From Streptomyces sp. XY006 (GTDB lineage: Bacteria; Actinomycetota; Actinomycetes; Streptomycetales; Streptomycetaceae): 64,000 nucleotides of DNA. The notes below the pieces were generated by a model. That model searched no databases and had not been told where the DNA came from. It saw only the letters and a list, made by a program, of their open reading frames with translations. The stretch spans positions 86,367-150,366 of the forward strand of contig NZ_NOKT01000023.1 of NCBI RefSeq assembly GCF_002237655.1. The letters run 5' to 3'. Below, in pieces: positions 53,980-63,758 of this stretch. The translations under genes and the position numbers were made by a program. Position 1 is the stretch's first letter. Every line of letters begins with the position of its first letter.

Positions 53980-56454
53980 TCACTTGAGGAAGCCGCCTGT
54001 CTCCGCCGCCGGGGCAGGCAGTTCCGCCCAGATGACCTTGCCGTCCGCGGTGTGGCGGGTGCCCCAGCGCGCGGCGAACTGCGCCACCAGGAAGAGGCCG
54101 CGGCCCCCCTCCTCGACGACCTTCGCCCGTCGCATGTGGGGCGAGGTACTGCTGCCGTCCGTGACCGCGCAGATGAGACGGTTCTCGGTCCGGATCAGCC
54201 GCAGGGAGACAGGGCCGCGCCCATGACGGATCGCATTGGTAACCAGTTCGCTGACGATCAGCTCGGCGGAGAAGGTCAGATCCTCAAGCCCCCATTGGGC
54301 AAGGCGCTCGCTGCTCAGCGCGCGGGCCCTTCCGGCCGTTTCCGGTGCGAAGGCCAGTTTCCAGGACGCAACGTTGCCGACAGGCAGCGGGCGGGGCCGG
54401 GCGACCAGGAAGGCGACGTCGTCCGGAGGATGATCGGGCAGCAGGATGCGCTCCAGCGTGCCGGTGATCTCCTCCAGGGGACGGTCCGGATGGGCGAGCG
54501 TGAAGCTCAGTCGAGCCAGTCCGATGTCCGGATCGGTTGAGGACGCCGTGATGAGGCCGTCGGTGTACAGGGCCAGGACGCAGTCGTCCGGAATGTCACA
54601 CTCCACCGCTTCGAAGGGCATGCCGCCCACGCCGAGCGGGGGGCCGGTCGGGATATCGCAGAACTCGACCGGTTTGTCCCTGTGCGCGAGGGCAGGCGGT
54701 GGGTGTCCGGCGCTGGCGAACGTCGCACGTCGCGTGACCGAGTCGTAGACGCCGTACAGACAGGTGGCGCCGACCACACCCTCGACGCCATAGGGATGCG
54801 CCGTCTCGGCCTCCTCGGCCAGGCGTTGCACCAGGTCGTCGAGGTGTGCCAGCAGTTCGTCGGGCGGCAGGTCCAGGTCGGCGAGCGTGTGCACAGCCGT
54901 GCGCAGCCGGCCCATCGTGGCAGCGGCTCGCAGTCCGTGCCCGACGACATCGCCGACCACCAGCCCCACCCGGCCACAGGCCAGGGGCAGCACATCGAAC
55001 CAGTCACCGCCCACTCCCGCCTCCGTGTCGGCGGGCAGATAGCGGTAGGCGGCTTCCACAGCCGCGTGAGCAGGCGGTTCGTGCGGCAGCAGGCTGCGCT
55101 GGAGCATGAGGGCGGAGTGGCGCTCTCTGGTGAAGCGGCGTGCGTTGTCGATGCAGACCGCGGCCCGGGCCGCGAGTTCCTCGACGGTGAGCAGATCCTC
55201 CTGGGTGAAGGGTTCGGGAGTGCGCCACCGCATCAGGGTCGCCACCCCCATGGTGACGTCCCGCGCCCGGAGCGGGACCACCATGTGGGAGTGAATGCCC
55301 AGCTCCCGCATGCGCGAGCTGCGTACACCGTCCGCCGCCAACCAGGGGCTCGACGGCGCCAGCACGGCGTCCAGGACGGGTTCTCCGTTTGCCAGGCACC
55401 GCCACTGCGGAGACCCCTGCGCGTATCCGACCGCGCCGCCGGGCGGGACGACGACTTCGGGCAGGTCCTCCCGGACGGACTGGTGGAAGACCCGGCGCAT
55501 GTCGCCCGTCCGGCCGGCCGACTGAGCGTCCGGCTCCCGGCTGTCCAGTACCGCACCGAGCAAGTCGACAGCGATGAAGTCGGCGATCTCGGGCACGGCG
55601 ATAGCGGCGAACTCCTGTGCGGTGCGGCCCAGGTCCAGAGTGCTGCCGATCCGGGCGGCGGCCTTGTTCAGCAGCGTCAGTCTCTGCCGGGCCCGGTACA
55701 TGTCGGTGACGTCGACCGACTCCTCACAGACGCCCAGGGGCCGGCCGGCCGCGTCCTGCAGTCGGTAGTAGGACAGTGACCACACGTGCTCGCGGTCCGG
55801 GTCCGCGAGCGTACGCCCCCGGTACGGCAGGTCGACGACGGACTGCCCGGTGAGGAGCACTTCGCTCATCATCTGCGTCACCGAGGGCGGGCCGCCGGTG
55901 GAAAGCACCTGGCTGCCGGGGTACAGATCGCCTTCGCCGAGCCCCACATACTGCGTGAACTCCCCCGGTAGCTCCTTGCGCGCCGCGGCATTGGCCCACA
56001 CCACCCGCAAGTCGGGGCCGTAGATCGTCAGGGCGATCGGGGACTCGGCAGCGAGACCGTGCAGCATGGCCTGCCGCAACTGCCACTCCGCATGTTCCTC
56101 GGCGTCCGCCAGCAGCAGGAGGTAAGCGGTGCCGGCCGCCTCCGGGAGCCGGCACAACGACGTCGCCGCCCGAAACAGGTGGCCGGAGCGATGACGGAGG
56201 ACCAGACGCCCACGGGATCCGCTGTCCGGTTGCGAGCTCAGCCAGTCCGAGTTCACCACGCCTGCCTGTGCCGACAGCGAGCCGATCGTTTGGCCAAGCA
56301 CCTCTACGGCCTGGTAGCCGAGCAACTGTTCGGCCTGCGGACTCCAGCCGGTCACCTGCGTCCGGTCGTTCAGCATGACAACGGCTGCCCGCGTGACACT
56401 CAGCGGGTCGCCCTGATCGTCCGCCCCGGGGGCGGGTGTCAAGCTGGTCACCAC
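53980..56454 (-). CDS. PAS-PAS-GAF-PP2C phosphatase with C-terminal RsbW-like ATPase
   Basis: An 824-residue soluble signalling protein. PAS1 about 20-125 (VVMLNDRTQVTGWSPQAEQLLGY), PAS2 about 130-260 (LTIYGPDLRVVWANAAARKEL), GAF about 285-440 (IAVDLLGAVLDSREPD; SHMVVPLRARDVTMGVATLM), PP2C about 465-680 with GVGGDWFDVLPL, VVGDVVGHG and HPPDDVAFLV, HATPase_c about 690-815 with LIVSELVTNAIRHG and GGRGLFLVAQF. Same architecture as the 20032 protein but without membrane helices, so it senses a cytoplasmic cue. Probably acts on STAS proteins. Start ATG 56454. Confidence 0.85.
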   Translation of the reverse strand: MVTSLTPAPGADDQGDPLSVTRAAVVMLNDRTQVTGWSPQAEQLLGYQAVEVLGQTIGSLSAQAGVVNSDWLSSQPDSGSRGRLVLRHRSGHLFRAATSLCRLPEAAGTAYLLLLADAEEHAEWQLRQAMLHGLAAESPIALTIYGPDLRVVWANAAARKELPGEFTQYVGLGEGDLYPGSQVLSTGGPPSVTQMMSEVLLTGQSVVDLPYRGRTLADPDREHVWSLSYYRLQDAAGRPLGVCEESVDVTDMYRARQRLTLLNKAAARIGSTLDLGRTAQEFAAIAVPEIADFIAVDLLGAVLDSREPDAQSAGRTGDMRRVFHQSVREDLPEVVVPPGGAVGYAQGSPQWRCLANGEPVLDAVLAPSSPWLAADGVRSSRMRELGIHSHMVVPLRARDVTMGVATLMRWRTPEPFTQEDLLTVEELAARAAVCIDNARRFTRERHSALMLQRSLLPHEPPAHAAVEAAYRYLPADTEAGVGGDWFDVLPLACGRVGLVVGDVVGHGLRAAATMGRLRTAVHTLADLDLPPDELLAHLDDLVQRLAEEAETAHPYGVEGVVGATCLYGVYDSVTRRATFASAGHPPPALAHRDKPVEFCDIPTGPPLGVGGMPFEAVECDIPDDCVLALYTDGLITASSTDPDIGLARLSFTLAHPDRPLEEITGTLERILLPDHPPDDVAFLVARPRPLPVGNVASWKLAFAPETAGRARALSSERLAQWGLEDLTFSAELIVSELVTNAIRHGRGPVSLRLIRTENRLICAVTDGSSTSPHMRRAKVVEEGGRGLFLVAQFAARWGTRHTADGKVIWAELPAPAAETGGFLK

Positions 56455-58273
56455 ATGTCCGTCCTCGCTGTGTCACTGCCGCTGGCGCCGTCAGCGCGCT
56501 ACCTTCCAAGCATCTGCTTGCAGGAGCGGACGCACAACGGCTGCACCCTTCGACGGCGCCACGATCCGAGCAGCGACTCACACGCTCCGCAGTCCGCCGC
56601 GCTGAGCTGCGCGCCGTTGACCGCGGTCCGCCCCCTCCTTCGTTGGGCGTGGCCGGGGCTGATTCGTTGCCGGCCGCAAGGAACGAGGTCGGCGCGCGGT
56701 GACCGCCACCGGTGACGCCGAGGGCCGAACCGGACGTGCGCGATGACGGACGCCCGCCATCGAACGGGGGCACCGGATCCCAGCTGATCACACCCTTCGC
56801 ACTCCAGTTCGCATACAACGCCACCGGCCGAAACGCAGACAGGATCGTTGTGCAGACCAGAAGCGGGCCGGACGGCTGCCGGCCGCCGCCCGCCAGCGGA
56901 GACAGGCGTGGAAGGGACGGCTCGTGATTCCGATGCAGCACCGCACGAAAGGGCCTGGCGTACTCGGCGCCACGCCTGAGCAGCCCATCGGGCCATTCGG
57001 CCGGTGGCAGGACGGCAACCGGGACGAAGAGCCCCTCTCGTCCGGGACACCGACGGGCTCGGCGACTTCGCAGAGTACAGACGGGGACCACTGTGACAGG
57101 GTCGCCCATCCCGCACGCATCGCGCAGGGTGCCCGGGAGCGAGGAGACGTGGGAGATGCCGGCTGTCCTCGTGCTGGTCATGGGCAGTGCCGCCCGGAGA
57201 CCGGTGCCGGCGTCACGGATGGCTCCCGGGACGCTCGACCGTAGCGAGGAGGGTCCTTTACCGGCTTCGCGCATCGCAAGCACTTGAGGGGAGGTGTTTC
57301 GACCGCAGGCACAGGGGGATCCGGTGAGCGGAGGTCGCATCGCGTGCGGGTTCGGAAGTGAGCTGGCACCCAATACGCCCGCCCGCCCTGCCGTCCGGCT
57401 TCTCACGCGGGCGGCAGCGGTGTGGTGGTCTCGCTGTCGCTGCTCAGCACCGCTGACACCTCGCTTTCAATCGTCGCGGAGATGACGACGGCAACCCGCA
57501 GCCAGGCCCGAGCCATACCAGTACCGGCACAGTTCCTTCTGTCTGTCGAAGGGCCCGTACGTGGCGCGCCGCGCGGGAAACCCAGGGCAACGCACCGACG
57601 GCCGCACTGGGTGCAAGCGGCCAGCAACTCGGTGTCACTGATGCGAGGCGAGCCGCTCCCCGGCAACTCAGTTCCTCGACCGGGGCTCAACCCGAACTGA
57701 TCGGCTGCTCGGGCAAGACCCTTGCACACCGCTCGCGAGTACCGCCTGTCCGGGCACTCGATCGACCAGGTCACCTCCGCTGCATCGACGGCACGCCGAC
57801 AGCAATCGAAACACCCGAGCCGCTTTGGAGGAGCCGGAAAACGATGTGGCCAACGGATTCTTCCGCCGTGACCTGCCGCAGTGAGATCCAGCTGGTGCAG
57901 GAACACTTCATATCGGCCTCGTGATCACATGACGAGACGACCTACTTCGCTTCAGCAAGCGTATGCGTCTTGGTCGGCCGCTCCACGTCCCCCGGGGCGC
58001 GCGTTCCGCTATCAGGCCGTAAGCGCGTGCTGCCGATGCGCGCTTGCTTCGCAGGCCCTCAAGAGGACAACCGAGTGCGAAGCCGCCCACACCGGCGTCA
58101 TCACCCACCTGCTCAGAAGCCACGTCAGGCCACACCCGCGGGGCTTCTCGTCGCACGCCGCTCTCACGCGACTATCACCGACTGCGTCGACTCCCCCGGA
58201 CCAGAATCCCCTGACCTGGCATTACGCGCTCATCTCGGACTGGCCTGGACGCCCACGGACGGTCTCTACAACC
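56455..58273. other. About 1.8 kb without a recognisable gene
   Basis: Frames on both strands are broken or low complexity. One minus-strand fragment (57403-57906) contains RISDTELLAACTQCGRR, faintly like the N-terminus of IS982/IS4-type transposases, and a plus-strand stretch up to 58270 (LALRAHLGLAWTPTDGLYN) has coding flavour, but neither can be assigned. Its right end abuts the second copy of the pcaDC repeat, so it probably is decayed DNA at an island edge. Confidence 0.45.
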
Positions 58274-58419
58274 TGTGCCAGGTCGTACCCAGTGAGGGAC
58301 CGAGGATCAGGACGGGAGCCTCTTCCGGCCCGTCAAAGCGGTATTGCAGGGTGTTCGACGGTGTCTCACTCACGCCCCGCACCCTCTCACGTCTCACAGA
58401 CGCCCGTATGACGCGGGGG
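58274..58419 (-). pseudogene. Right copy of the direct repeat: truncated pcaDC-like 5' end
   Basis: Gapless match to 17608-17753 (13 mismatches in 146 bp). On the minus strand GTG 58373 begins MSETPSNTLQYRFDGP, one of two conservative differences from the intact protein in this stretch, and continues to GTTWH before diverging into R-L-stop. The leader is preserved too. The pattern of differences (several synonymous) suggests a homologous gene that has evolved separately rather than a recent copy. Confidence 0.8.
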
Positions 58420-58443
58420 TGCAGGACACCGCCGGGGGCGCGA

Positions 58444-58647
58444 TCAGGCGGGGCGGATGTTCTCGGCCTGCGGGCCCTTCTGGCCCTGCGTGACGTCGAA
58501 CTCGACCTTCTGGCCCTCCTGCAGCTCGCGGTAGCCCTGGCTGGCGATGTTGGAGTAGTGGGCGAAGACGTCGGGGCCGCCGCCCTCCTGCTCGATGAAG
58601 CCGAAGCCCTTCTCGCTGTTGAACCACTTCACTGTGCCCTTGGCCAT
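58444..58647 (-). CDS. CspA-family cold-shock protein
   Basis: A 67-residue OB-fold RNA chaperone with RNP1 (KGFGFIEQ) and RNP2 (DVFAHYS) motifs, start KGTVKWFNSEKG. Ribosome-binding site AAAGGAG lies 8 bases before ATG 58647. A structured leader of about 130-140 bases precedes it. Its stop is 25 bp from the truncated pcaDC repeat. Part of a cluster of RNA-handling genes with RNase J and a DEAD-box helicase. Confidence 0.95.
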   Translation of the reverse strand: MAKGTVKWFNSEKGFGFIEQEGGGPDVFAHYSNIASQGYRELQEGQKVEFDVTQGQKGPQAENIRPA

Positions 58648-58734
58648 GACCGTCTCCTTTGAGGGAAACCGGGCACGCGACCTGCGCGACCGGGAGGTGA
58701 TCGCCCTGGTCCGGAGGCGCTGAACAGCAAGAAC

Positions 58735-58755
58735 GCCCGTGAGGCGATCACGGGC
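58735..58755 (-). promoter_or_regulatory. Hairpin in the cold-shock gene leader
   Basis: GCCCGTGA (58735-58742) pairs with TCACGGGC (58748-58755) around a 5-base loop, within the 5' leader. About 35 bases further upstream CGTTATAGC on the minus strand can serve as a -10 region. Long structured leaders are usual for cold-shock genes and may act as thermo-responsive elements. Confidence 0.45.
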
Positions 58756-58949
58756 GAACGGAACTTCGAAACCACGACTGCTGATCACAACGCTATAACG
58801 GCATGACGGAAGCCGCTAGCGGAAACGCGCCATCCGGCCCGGAACGAAGGGCTGGATCGCCCGTGAGGCTCGGCCCGTGGTGATCAGGCAGTCAGAAGAT
58901 CGCACAGGCAATGGATCATCCTGTCCCGCTCTGCGGGTACCGTCAGGGT

Positions 58950-60635
58950 ATGAGCCATCCGCACCCCGAACTGAAAGCCGCCCCGCCCCTTCCCGACGGA
59001 GGGCTGCGGGTCGTCGCCCTGGGCGGCCTGGGTGAGATCGGCCGCAACATGACCGTCTTCGAGCACGCCGGCAAGTTGCTCGTCGTCGACTGCGGCGTGC
59101 TGTTCCCCGAGGAGACCCAGCCCGGCGTGGACGTGATCCTGCCGGACTTCACCTCGATCCGGGACCGGCTGGACGACATCGTGGCCGTGGTCCTCACGCA
59201 CGGCCACGAGGACCACATCGGCGGCGTGCCGTACCTGCTGCGCGAGCGGCGCGACATCCCCGTCGTCGGCTCGAAGCTGACGCTGGCGTTCCTGGAGGCC
59301 AAGCTCAAGGAACACGGCATCCGGCCGCGCACGGTGCGGGTGCGCGAGGGCGACCGGCGCGGCTTCGGGCCCTTCGACTGCGAGTTCGTGGCGGTCAACC
59401 ACTCCATCCCGGACAGCCTCGCGGTCGCGATCCGCACCCGGGCCGGGATGGTGCTGCACACCGGCGACTTCAAGATGGACCAGTTCCCTCTCGACGACCG
59501 CATCACCGATCTGCGCGCCTTCGCCCGCCTCGGCGAGGAGGGCGTGGACCTGTTCCTCACCGACTCCACGAACGCCGAGGTACCCGGCTTCACCACCTCC
59601 GAGCGGGAGCTGAACCCGGCGATCGAGCAGGTGATGCGCACCGCGCCGCGCCGGGTCATCGTCTCCAGTTTCGCCAGCCACGTGCACCGCATCCAGCAGG
59701 TCCTGGACGCCGCCCACCAGCACGGCCGCAAGGTCGCCTTCGTCGGCCGGTCGATGGTCCGCAACATGGGCATCGCCCGTGACCTGGGCTATCTGAAGGT
59801 CCCCTCCGGTCTGGTCGTGAGCCCGAAGGAACTGGAGAAGCTCCCGGACCACAAGGTCGCTCTGGTGTGCACCGGCTCCCAGGGCGAACCGATGGCCGCG
59901 CTGTCACGGATGGCCAACCGCGACCACATGATCCGCATCGGCAAGGACGACACCGTCCTGCTCGCCAGCTCCCTGATCCCCGGCAACGAGAACGCCATCT
60001 ACCGGGTGATCAACGGACTCACGCGGTGGGGCGCCCACGTGGTCCACAAGGGCAACGCCAAGGTGCACGTCTCCGGGCACGCCAGCGCCGGCGAACTCGT
60101 CTACTGCTACAACATCGTCAAACCCCGCAACGTCATGCCCGTGCACGGGGAATGGCGCCACCTCCGGGCCAACGGCGACCTCGCCATCCGTACCGGTGTC
60201 GACCCCGAACGGGTCGTCATCGCCGAGGACGGCGTCGTCGTCGACCTGGTCGACGGGCGGGCGTCCATCACCGGCAAGGTCCCCGCAGGCAACGTCTACG
60301 TGGACGGCATGGAGGTCGGCGGCGCCACGGAAGCGTCGCTCAAGGACCGTCTCACCCTCGCCGCCGAAGGCGTGGTCACGGTGGTGGCGATCGTCGACGC
60401 GGACACCGGCGCCCTCGCCGAGGCCCCCGACTTCCTGGCCCGCGGTTTCGTCCACGACGAGACCACCTTCGAGCCGGTCATTCCCGTCATCGAGAAGACC
60501 CTGGCCACCGCGGCGGAGGAAGGCGTCGGGGACGCGCGCCAGCTCGAACAACTCGTCGCCCGCGCCGTGGCGAACTGGGCGTTCCGCGCCCACCGTCGCA
60601 GGCCGCTCATCATCCCCGTCATCATCGACGCCTGA
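58950..60635 (+). CDS. rnj: Ribonuclease J
   Basis: A 561-residue beta-CASP metallo-beta-lactamase ribonuclease with 5'-3' exo- and endonuclease activity. Visible: GLGEIGRNM, the zinc motif THGHEDHIGG (His84, His86, Asp88, His89), VAVNHSIPDSLA, HTGDFKMDQ, DSTNAEVPGF, then the beta-CASP part (FASHVHRIQQ, GRSMVRNMG, CTGSQGEPMAAL) and HVSGHASAGEL plus PVHGEWRHL. The C-terminal domain runs to 561. Length equals the housekeeping streptomycete enzyme, but residues differ (for example the Ala/Pro-rich N-terminus and the last 40 residues), so this may be a second copy. ATG 58950 begins MSHPHPE. Confidence 0.93.
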   Translation: MSHPHPELKAAPPLPDGGLRVVALGGLGEIGRNMTVFEHAGKLLVVDCGVLFPEETQPGVDVILPDFTSIRDRLDDIVAVVLTHGHEDHIGGVPYLLRERRDIPVVGSKLTLAFLEAKLKEHGIRPRTVRVREGDRRGFGPFDCEFVAVNHSIPDSLAVAIRTRAGMVLHTGDFKMDQFPLDDRITDLRAFARLGEEGVDLFLTDSTNAEVPGFTTSERELNPAIEQVMRTAPRRVIVSSFASHVHRIQQVLDAAHQHGRKVAFVGRSMVRNMGIARDLGYLKVPSGLVVSPKELEKLPDHKVALVCTGSQGEPMAALSRMANRDHMIRIGKDDTVLLASSLIPGNENAIYRVINGLTRWGAHVVHKGNAKVHVSGHASAGELVYCYNIVKPRNVMPVHGEWRHLRANGDLAIRTGVDPERVVIAEDGVVVDLVDGRASITGKVPAGNVYVDGMEVGGATEASLKDRLTLAAEGVVTVVAIVDADTGALAEAPDFLARGFVHDETTFEPVIPVIEKTLATAAEEGVGDARQLEQLVARAVANWAFRAHRRRPLIIPVIIDA

Positions 60636-60690
60636 GCCGCGGCCCGGCAGCACGGTCCGCGGTTCCGGCGGCGGCTCCGCGAGCACCGAG

Positions 60691-60729
60691 GTCGGGCGCG
60701 CCCGACCTGTCGAGGCCGGGCGCGCCCGG
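60691..60729. terminator. Tandem GC palindromes after rnj
   Basis: GTCGGGCGCGCCCGAC (60691-60706) and CCGGGCGCGCCCGG (60716-60729) share the GGGCGCGCCC core, 25 bp apart. They begin 55 bp after the rnj stop and may form a terminator. The remaining part of the 325-bp gap to the DUF5302 gene shows no gene. Confidence 0.4.
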
Positions 60730-60960
60730 ACCGGACGGTGGCGTGGTCGCCGGGCCCGACGAGGCGGATCGCCCCGCCACCGGCAGCCGGCCGGCAGGTC
60801 CGCGGGAGAGTCGGTGTTACGGGCGACGGCCGACATGGCAGGTCGACACCTGCACGTCGTGGCTGGGCACGAACGCGACCGCTGCCCGGCCACTGCACCG
60901 GAACGCACGAGTGGGTGGCGCGAGTGCCGGTGAAGCGGTCAGATCGCGGGAGTCGTCGAC

Positions 60961-61203
60961 TCAGCCGCCGCTCTTGCGCCTGAACGACCGCTGGCTCGCA
61001 GCCGGGCCGTGCGCCGAACGCACCTTCGACGCACCGGACTTGGCGGCAGCATCAGCAGTGCCCGCCTGCGCACCGCGCTTGCGCGCCAGGGCTTCACGGA
61101 ACTTGCGCTTGAGGTCGTAGTTGCCGTCGCTGTCCGGCTCCAGAGGGGACGTCTCGGGGGCAGCCGGCTCCGAACCTTCCGTAGCTGCGTGCTCTGCGGT
61201 CAT
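60961..61203 (-). CDS. DUF5302 family protein
   Basis: An 80-residue basic small protein recognised as DUF5302: an acidic Glu/Pro-rich N-terminus, the conserved DGNYDLKRKFREALARKR block, and a C-terminal HGPAASQRSFRRKSGG tail. The basic tail suggests nucleic-acid or ribosome association. ATG 61203 follows AGGAGG at optimal spacing. It is downstream of the DEAD-box helicase on the same strand, 162 bp away, and convergent with rnj. Confidence 0.88.
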   Translation of the reverse strand: MTAEHAATEGSEPAAPETSPLEPDSDGNYDLKRKFREALARKRGAQAGTADAAAKSGASKVRSAHGPAASQRSFRRKSGG

Positions 61204-61365
61204 GGTGACCTCCTGGGTTCGGGGGGATGGGCAAGCACAGCTTGTCATGCCGGGCGCCGTGCGAGGCGCCGGCAACGTCATCCTGCTCCGTTTCGGCGGG
61301 CATCCCTCTCGCGGCCAAAGGCGCTGACTTCGAAGGCGAGGGCCAGGCTGCCGGGGCGACGGCTC

Positions 61366-62781
61366 TCAGCCGTTGCGACGCACGAGGGCGGCCTTGCGGG
61401 CCTCGGCGAGCTTGCGGGCCTCGCCCGCCTTCCGGGACTTGCCGCCGGCTCCGCGGGAGGTGCCCTTGCTGGTGCCGAGGCCGCGGAAGGGAGCGTTGGT
61501 GTTCTTGGGCCGAGGGGCGGTGGGCCCGCCGTCGAGCGGGATCCCGGAGGGAGTCCTGGCGCCGGTGATCCGGCTCAGCTCCGCCTCACCCGAGCGCACC
61601 TTGGTGACGGTCGGCTCGATGCCGGCCCCCGCCATCATGCGGCTCGTCTCACGCCGCTGGCCCGCCGGCACGAGCGTGACCACGCTGCCGGACTCGCCGG
61701 CGCGGGCGGTGCGGCCCGCCCGGTGCACATAGTCCTTGGCATCGGCGGGCGGGTCGACGTTGACCACGAGGTCGAGGTCGTCGACGTGCAGGCCACGGGC
61801 CGCGACATCGGTCGCCACCAGAACGGTGATCTCGCTGTTCTTGAACTGCGCCAGGGTCCGGGTGCGCTGTGGCTGGGACTTGCCGCTGTGCAGGGCCCCG
61901 GCGTGCACCCCGCTGGCCCGCAGATGCCGGGTGAGCTGGTCGACGGCGTGCTTGGTGTCGAGGAACAGCAGTACGCGGCCGTCGCGGGCGGCGATTTCCG
62001 TGATGACGGCGTAGCGGTCAGGGCCGTGGACGACCAGAAGGTGGTGCTCCATCGTCGCGACGGTGCCCGCGGCTGGGTCGACCGAGTGGACCATGGGGTC
62101 GTGGAGGTAGCGGCGGACCAGTTCATCGACGTCGCGATCGAGTGTGGCCGAGAAAAGCATCCGCTGACCGTCGGGGTGCACCTGGTCGAGCACGGCGGCA
62201 ACCTGCGGCAGGAATCCCAAGTCGCACATCTGGTCGGCCTCGTCCAGCACGGTGATTCTCACCCGCCCCAGGCGGCAGGCGTTGCGCTCGATCAGGTCGT
62301 GCAGGCGTCCGGGGGTGGCGACGACCACCTCGGCTCCCTCGCGCAGCGCGGCGGCCTGCCGGCCGATCGACGTTCCGCCGACGACCGTGGCGATCCGCAG
62401 CCGCAGTGCCTCGGCGTACGGCGCCAGCGCCTGGGTGACCTGTTGGGCCAGCTCCCGGGTAGGCACCAGGACCAGAGCGAGGGGCTGCTTCGGTTCCGCG
62501 CGCCGCCCGGCCGTCCGCGTGAGCAGCGGCAGGCCGAAGGCGAGCGTCTTGCCTGATCCGGTGCGCCCGCGTCCCAGGATGTCGCGCCCCTGCAGGGCAT
62601 CGGGCAGTGTGGCGGCCTGGATCGGGAAGGGTTCGCGCACCCCGAGTTCGCTCAGTGTCCGCAGCACCTGCGTCGGCAGTTGCAGACCGGCGAAGGTGAC
62701 GGCCGGGAGCGGCGCCGGGGTCGTCGTCCCGGGCTGGGCGGGACGGCCGTGAGCGATACCGGAGTCATGGGGATGCTTCAT
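61366..62781 (-). CDS. DEAD-box ATP-dependent RNA helicase
   Basis: A 471-residue helicase with Q-motif (PFPIQAATLP), Walker A GRTGSGKT, Ia PTRELAQQ, GG, TPGRL, Walker B VLDEADQM, SAT (MLFSATL), and RecA2 motifs LVATDVAARGLHVDD and HRAGRTARAG. The C-terminal about 90 residues are basic and Gly/Lys/Arg-rich (KGTSRGAGGKSRKAGEARK), typical of RNA-binding tails. It unwinds structured RNA, probably for mRNA decay or cold adaptation with the nearby CspA and RNase J proteins. A leader of up to about 110-120 bases lies upstream. Confidence 0.93.
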   Translation of the reverse strand: MKHPHDSGIAHGRPAQPGTTTPAPLPAVTFAGLQLPTQVLRTLSELGVREPFPIQAATLPDALQGRDILGRGRTGSGKTLAFGLPLLTRTAGRRAEPKQPLALVLVPTRELAQQVTQALAPYAEALRLRIATVVGGTSIGRQAAALREGAEVVVATPGRLHDLIERNACRLGRVRITVLDEADQMCDLGFLPQVAAVLDQVHPDGQRMLFSATLDRDVDELVRRYLHDPMVHSVDPAAGTVATMEHHLLVVHGPDRYAVITEIAARDGRVLLFLDTKHAVDQLTRHLRASGVHAGALHSGKSQPQRTRTLAQFKNSEITVLVATDVAARGLHVDDLDLVVNVDPPADAKDYVHRAGRTARAGESGSVVTLVPAGQRRETSRMMAGAGIEPTVTKVRSGEAELSRITGARTPSGIPLDGGPTAPRPKNTNAPFRGLGTSKGTSRGAGGKSRKAGEARKLAEARKAALVRRNG

Positions 62782-62960
62782 GAACAGCCTTCCGTAAGGG
62801 AACGTACCGAGGAAGGCCCGGCAGGTCTGGACAGCCCGCGCACCAGCCGAGCGGAACAGGCGGAATCACCTGCCGCGACGACCACGCAAACGCGTGACAC
62901 TAACACACGGCATGGCACGGGATCTGGCTCCCGTAAGCCGAGCGGGAGGAACACACCGCG

Positions 62961-63449
62961 TCATCCCGAAGGGATGCGGAACTCGAATTCGGGACGGTCC
63001 CACGGCACGGCGGGCGGGTTCGCAGGCGCGGTCCCGGTCCGCACGGCGCCGACACGGTGGTAGAAGTCCTCGGCGGGCAGATGCGACACGACCATGACAC
63101 GGTCGAGTCCGGCGGCACGAGCCTCGGACTGCATGTGCGCGACGAGCAGCCGTCCGATCCCCCGTCCTTGCGCTTCGTCGGCGACGAACAGCAGGTCGAG
63201 CTCCGGTGGAGCAAGGACCAGCGAGTAGAACCCGAGGACCCGGTCTCCCTGCTCGTCGGCGCCGACGGCCACGAAGGCGCGGTGGGCCTCGATGTAGTCA
63301 GGGCCGACCCGGTAGCCCGCGACCGCGGATGCGTACTTGCCCTCGTAGGCGCCTGAGCCACGCACGAGCCGTGTGAGCCGTTTGGCATCCCGCGCAACGG
63401 CCCTCCGTATCGTGACCGGCGGGCCGGTCGGGGAAGTGCGTGAACTCAT
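62961..63449 (-). CDS. GNAT-family N-acetyltransferase
   Basis: A 162-residue acetyltransferase. VTIRRAVARDAKRLTRLVRG is the N-terminal motif (given as two short parts: VTIRRAVARDA, KRLTRLVRG), the acetyl-CoA-binding motif A is LFVADEAQGRGIGRLLVAHM with the Q-x-x-G-x-G/A pattern, and motif B ends FYHRVGAVRTG. ATG 63449 is taken as start; the frame is fused upstream, without a stop, to a truncated phospholipase A2 gene. Substrate unknown. Confidence 0.82.
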   Translation of the reverse strand: MSSRTSPTGPPVTIRRAVARDAKRLTRLVRGSGAYEGKYASAVAGYRVGPDYIEAHRAFVAVGADEQGDRVLGFYSLVLAPPELDLLFVADEAQGRGIGRLLVAHMQSEARAAGLDRVMVVSHLPAEDFYHRVGAVRTGTAPANPPAVPWDRPEFEFRIPSG

Positions 63450-63512
63450 CGGGAGAGTATGTCGCACCGGAGCGTGCCGCCGTGCGGCGGGTCGGCTGCT
63501 CGGGCAGCTCAG

Positions 63513-63758
63513 GAAGCCGAAGGGGTTGTTGGGCGCCTGGGTGCAGTGGTCGGTGGACCAGTCGAACTCGTAGGCGGCCCAGGCGGCCTGGTTCTGGCGG
63601 GCGGCGTTCCAGGCGTCGTAGCTCGCCGCGCTGGTCTGCGTGAAGGAGGACAGCACCTGCGGCTTGTCCGCGGGGACGGCCTGTGCCGGGGCGGCGGACA
63701 TGCCGACGGCGAGGGCACAGCCGGCCAGGGTCATGGAAAGGGTCGTGCGGCGACGCAT
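63513..63758 (-). pseudogene. Truncated secreted phospholipase A2, fused in frame to the GNAT gene
   Basis: ATG 63758 has GGAGG upstream and begins a signal peptide (RRRTTLSMTLAGCALAVGMSA, here cited only by ends) followed by residues 30-82 that match prokaryotic phospholipase A2 (AAYEFDWSTDHC, NNPFGF). The family then continues with a Cys and the catalytic HD pair (RHDFGYRN); here the sequence breaks after FGFLSC into unrelated residues and runs on in frame into the GNAT protein. The catalytic domain is lost, so this is a pseudogene or an unusual secretion-signal fusion. Confidence 0.7.

Noticed and set aside
57403..57906. A minus-strand fragment with RISDTELLA like IS982-type transposases
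   Set aside because: Only one short motif fits and no catalytic residues follow; too weak to call a mobile-element remnant.
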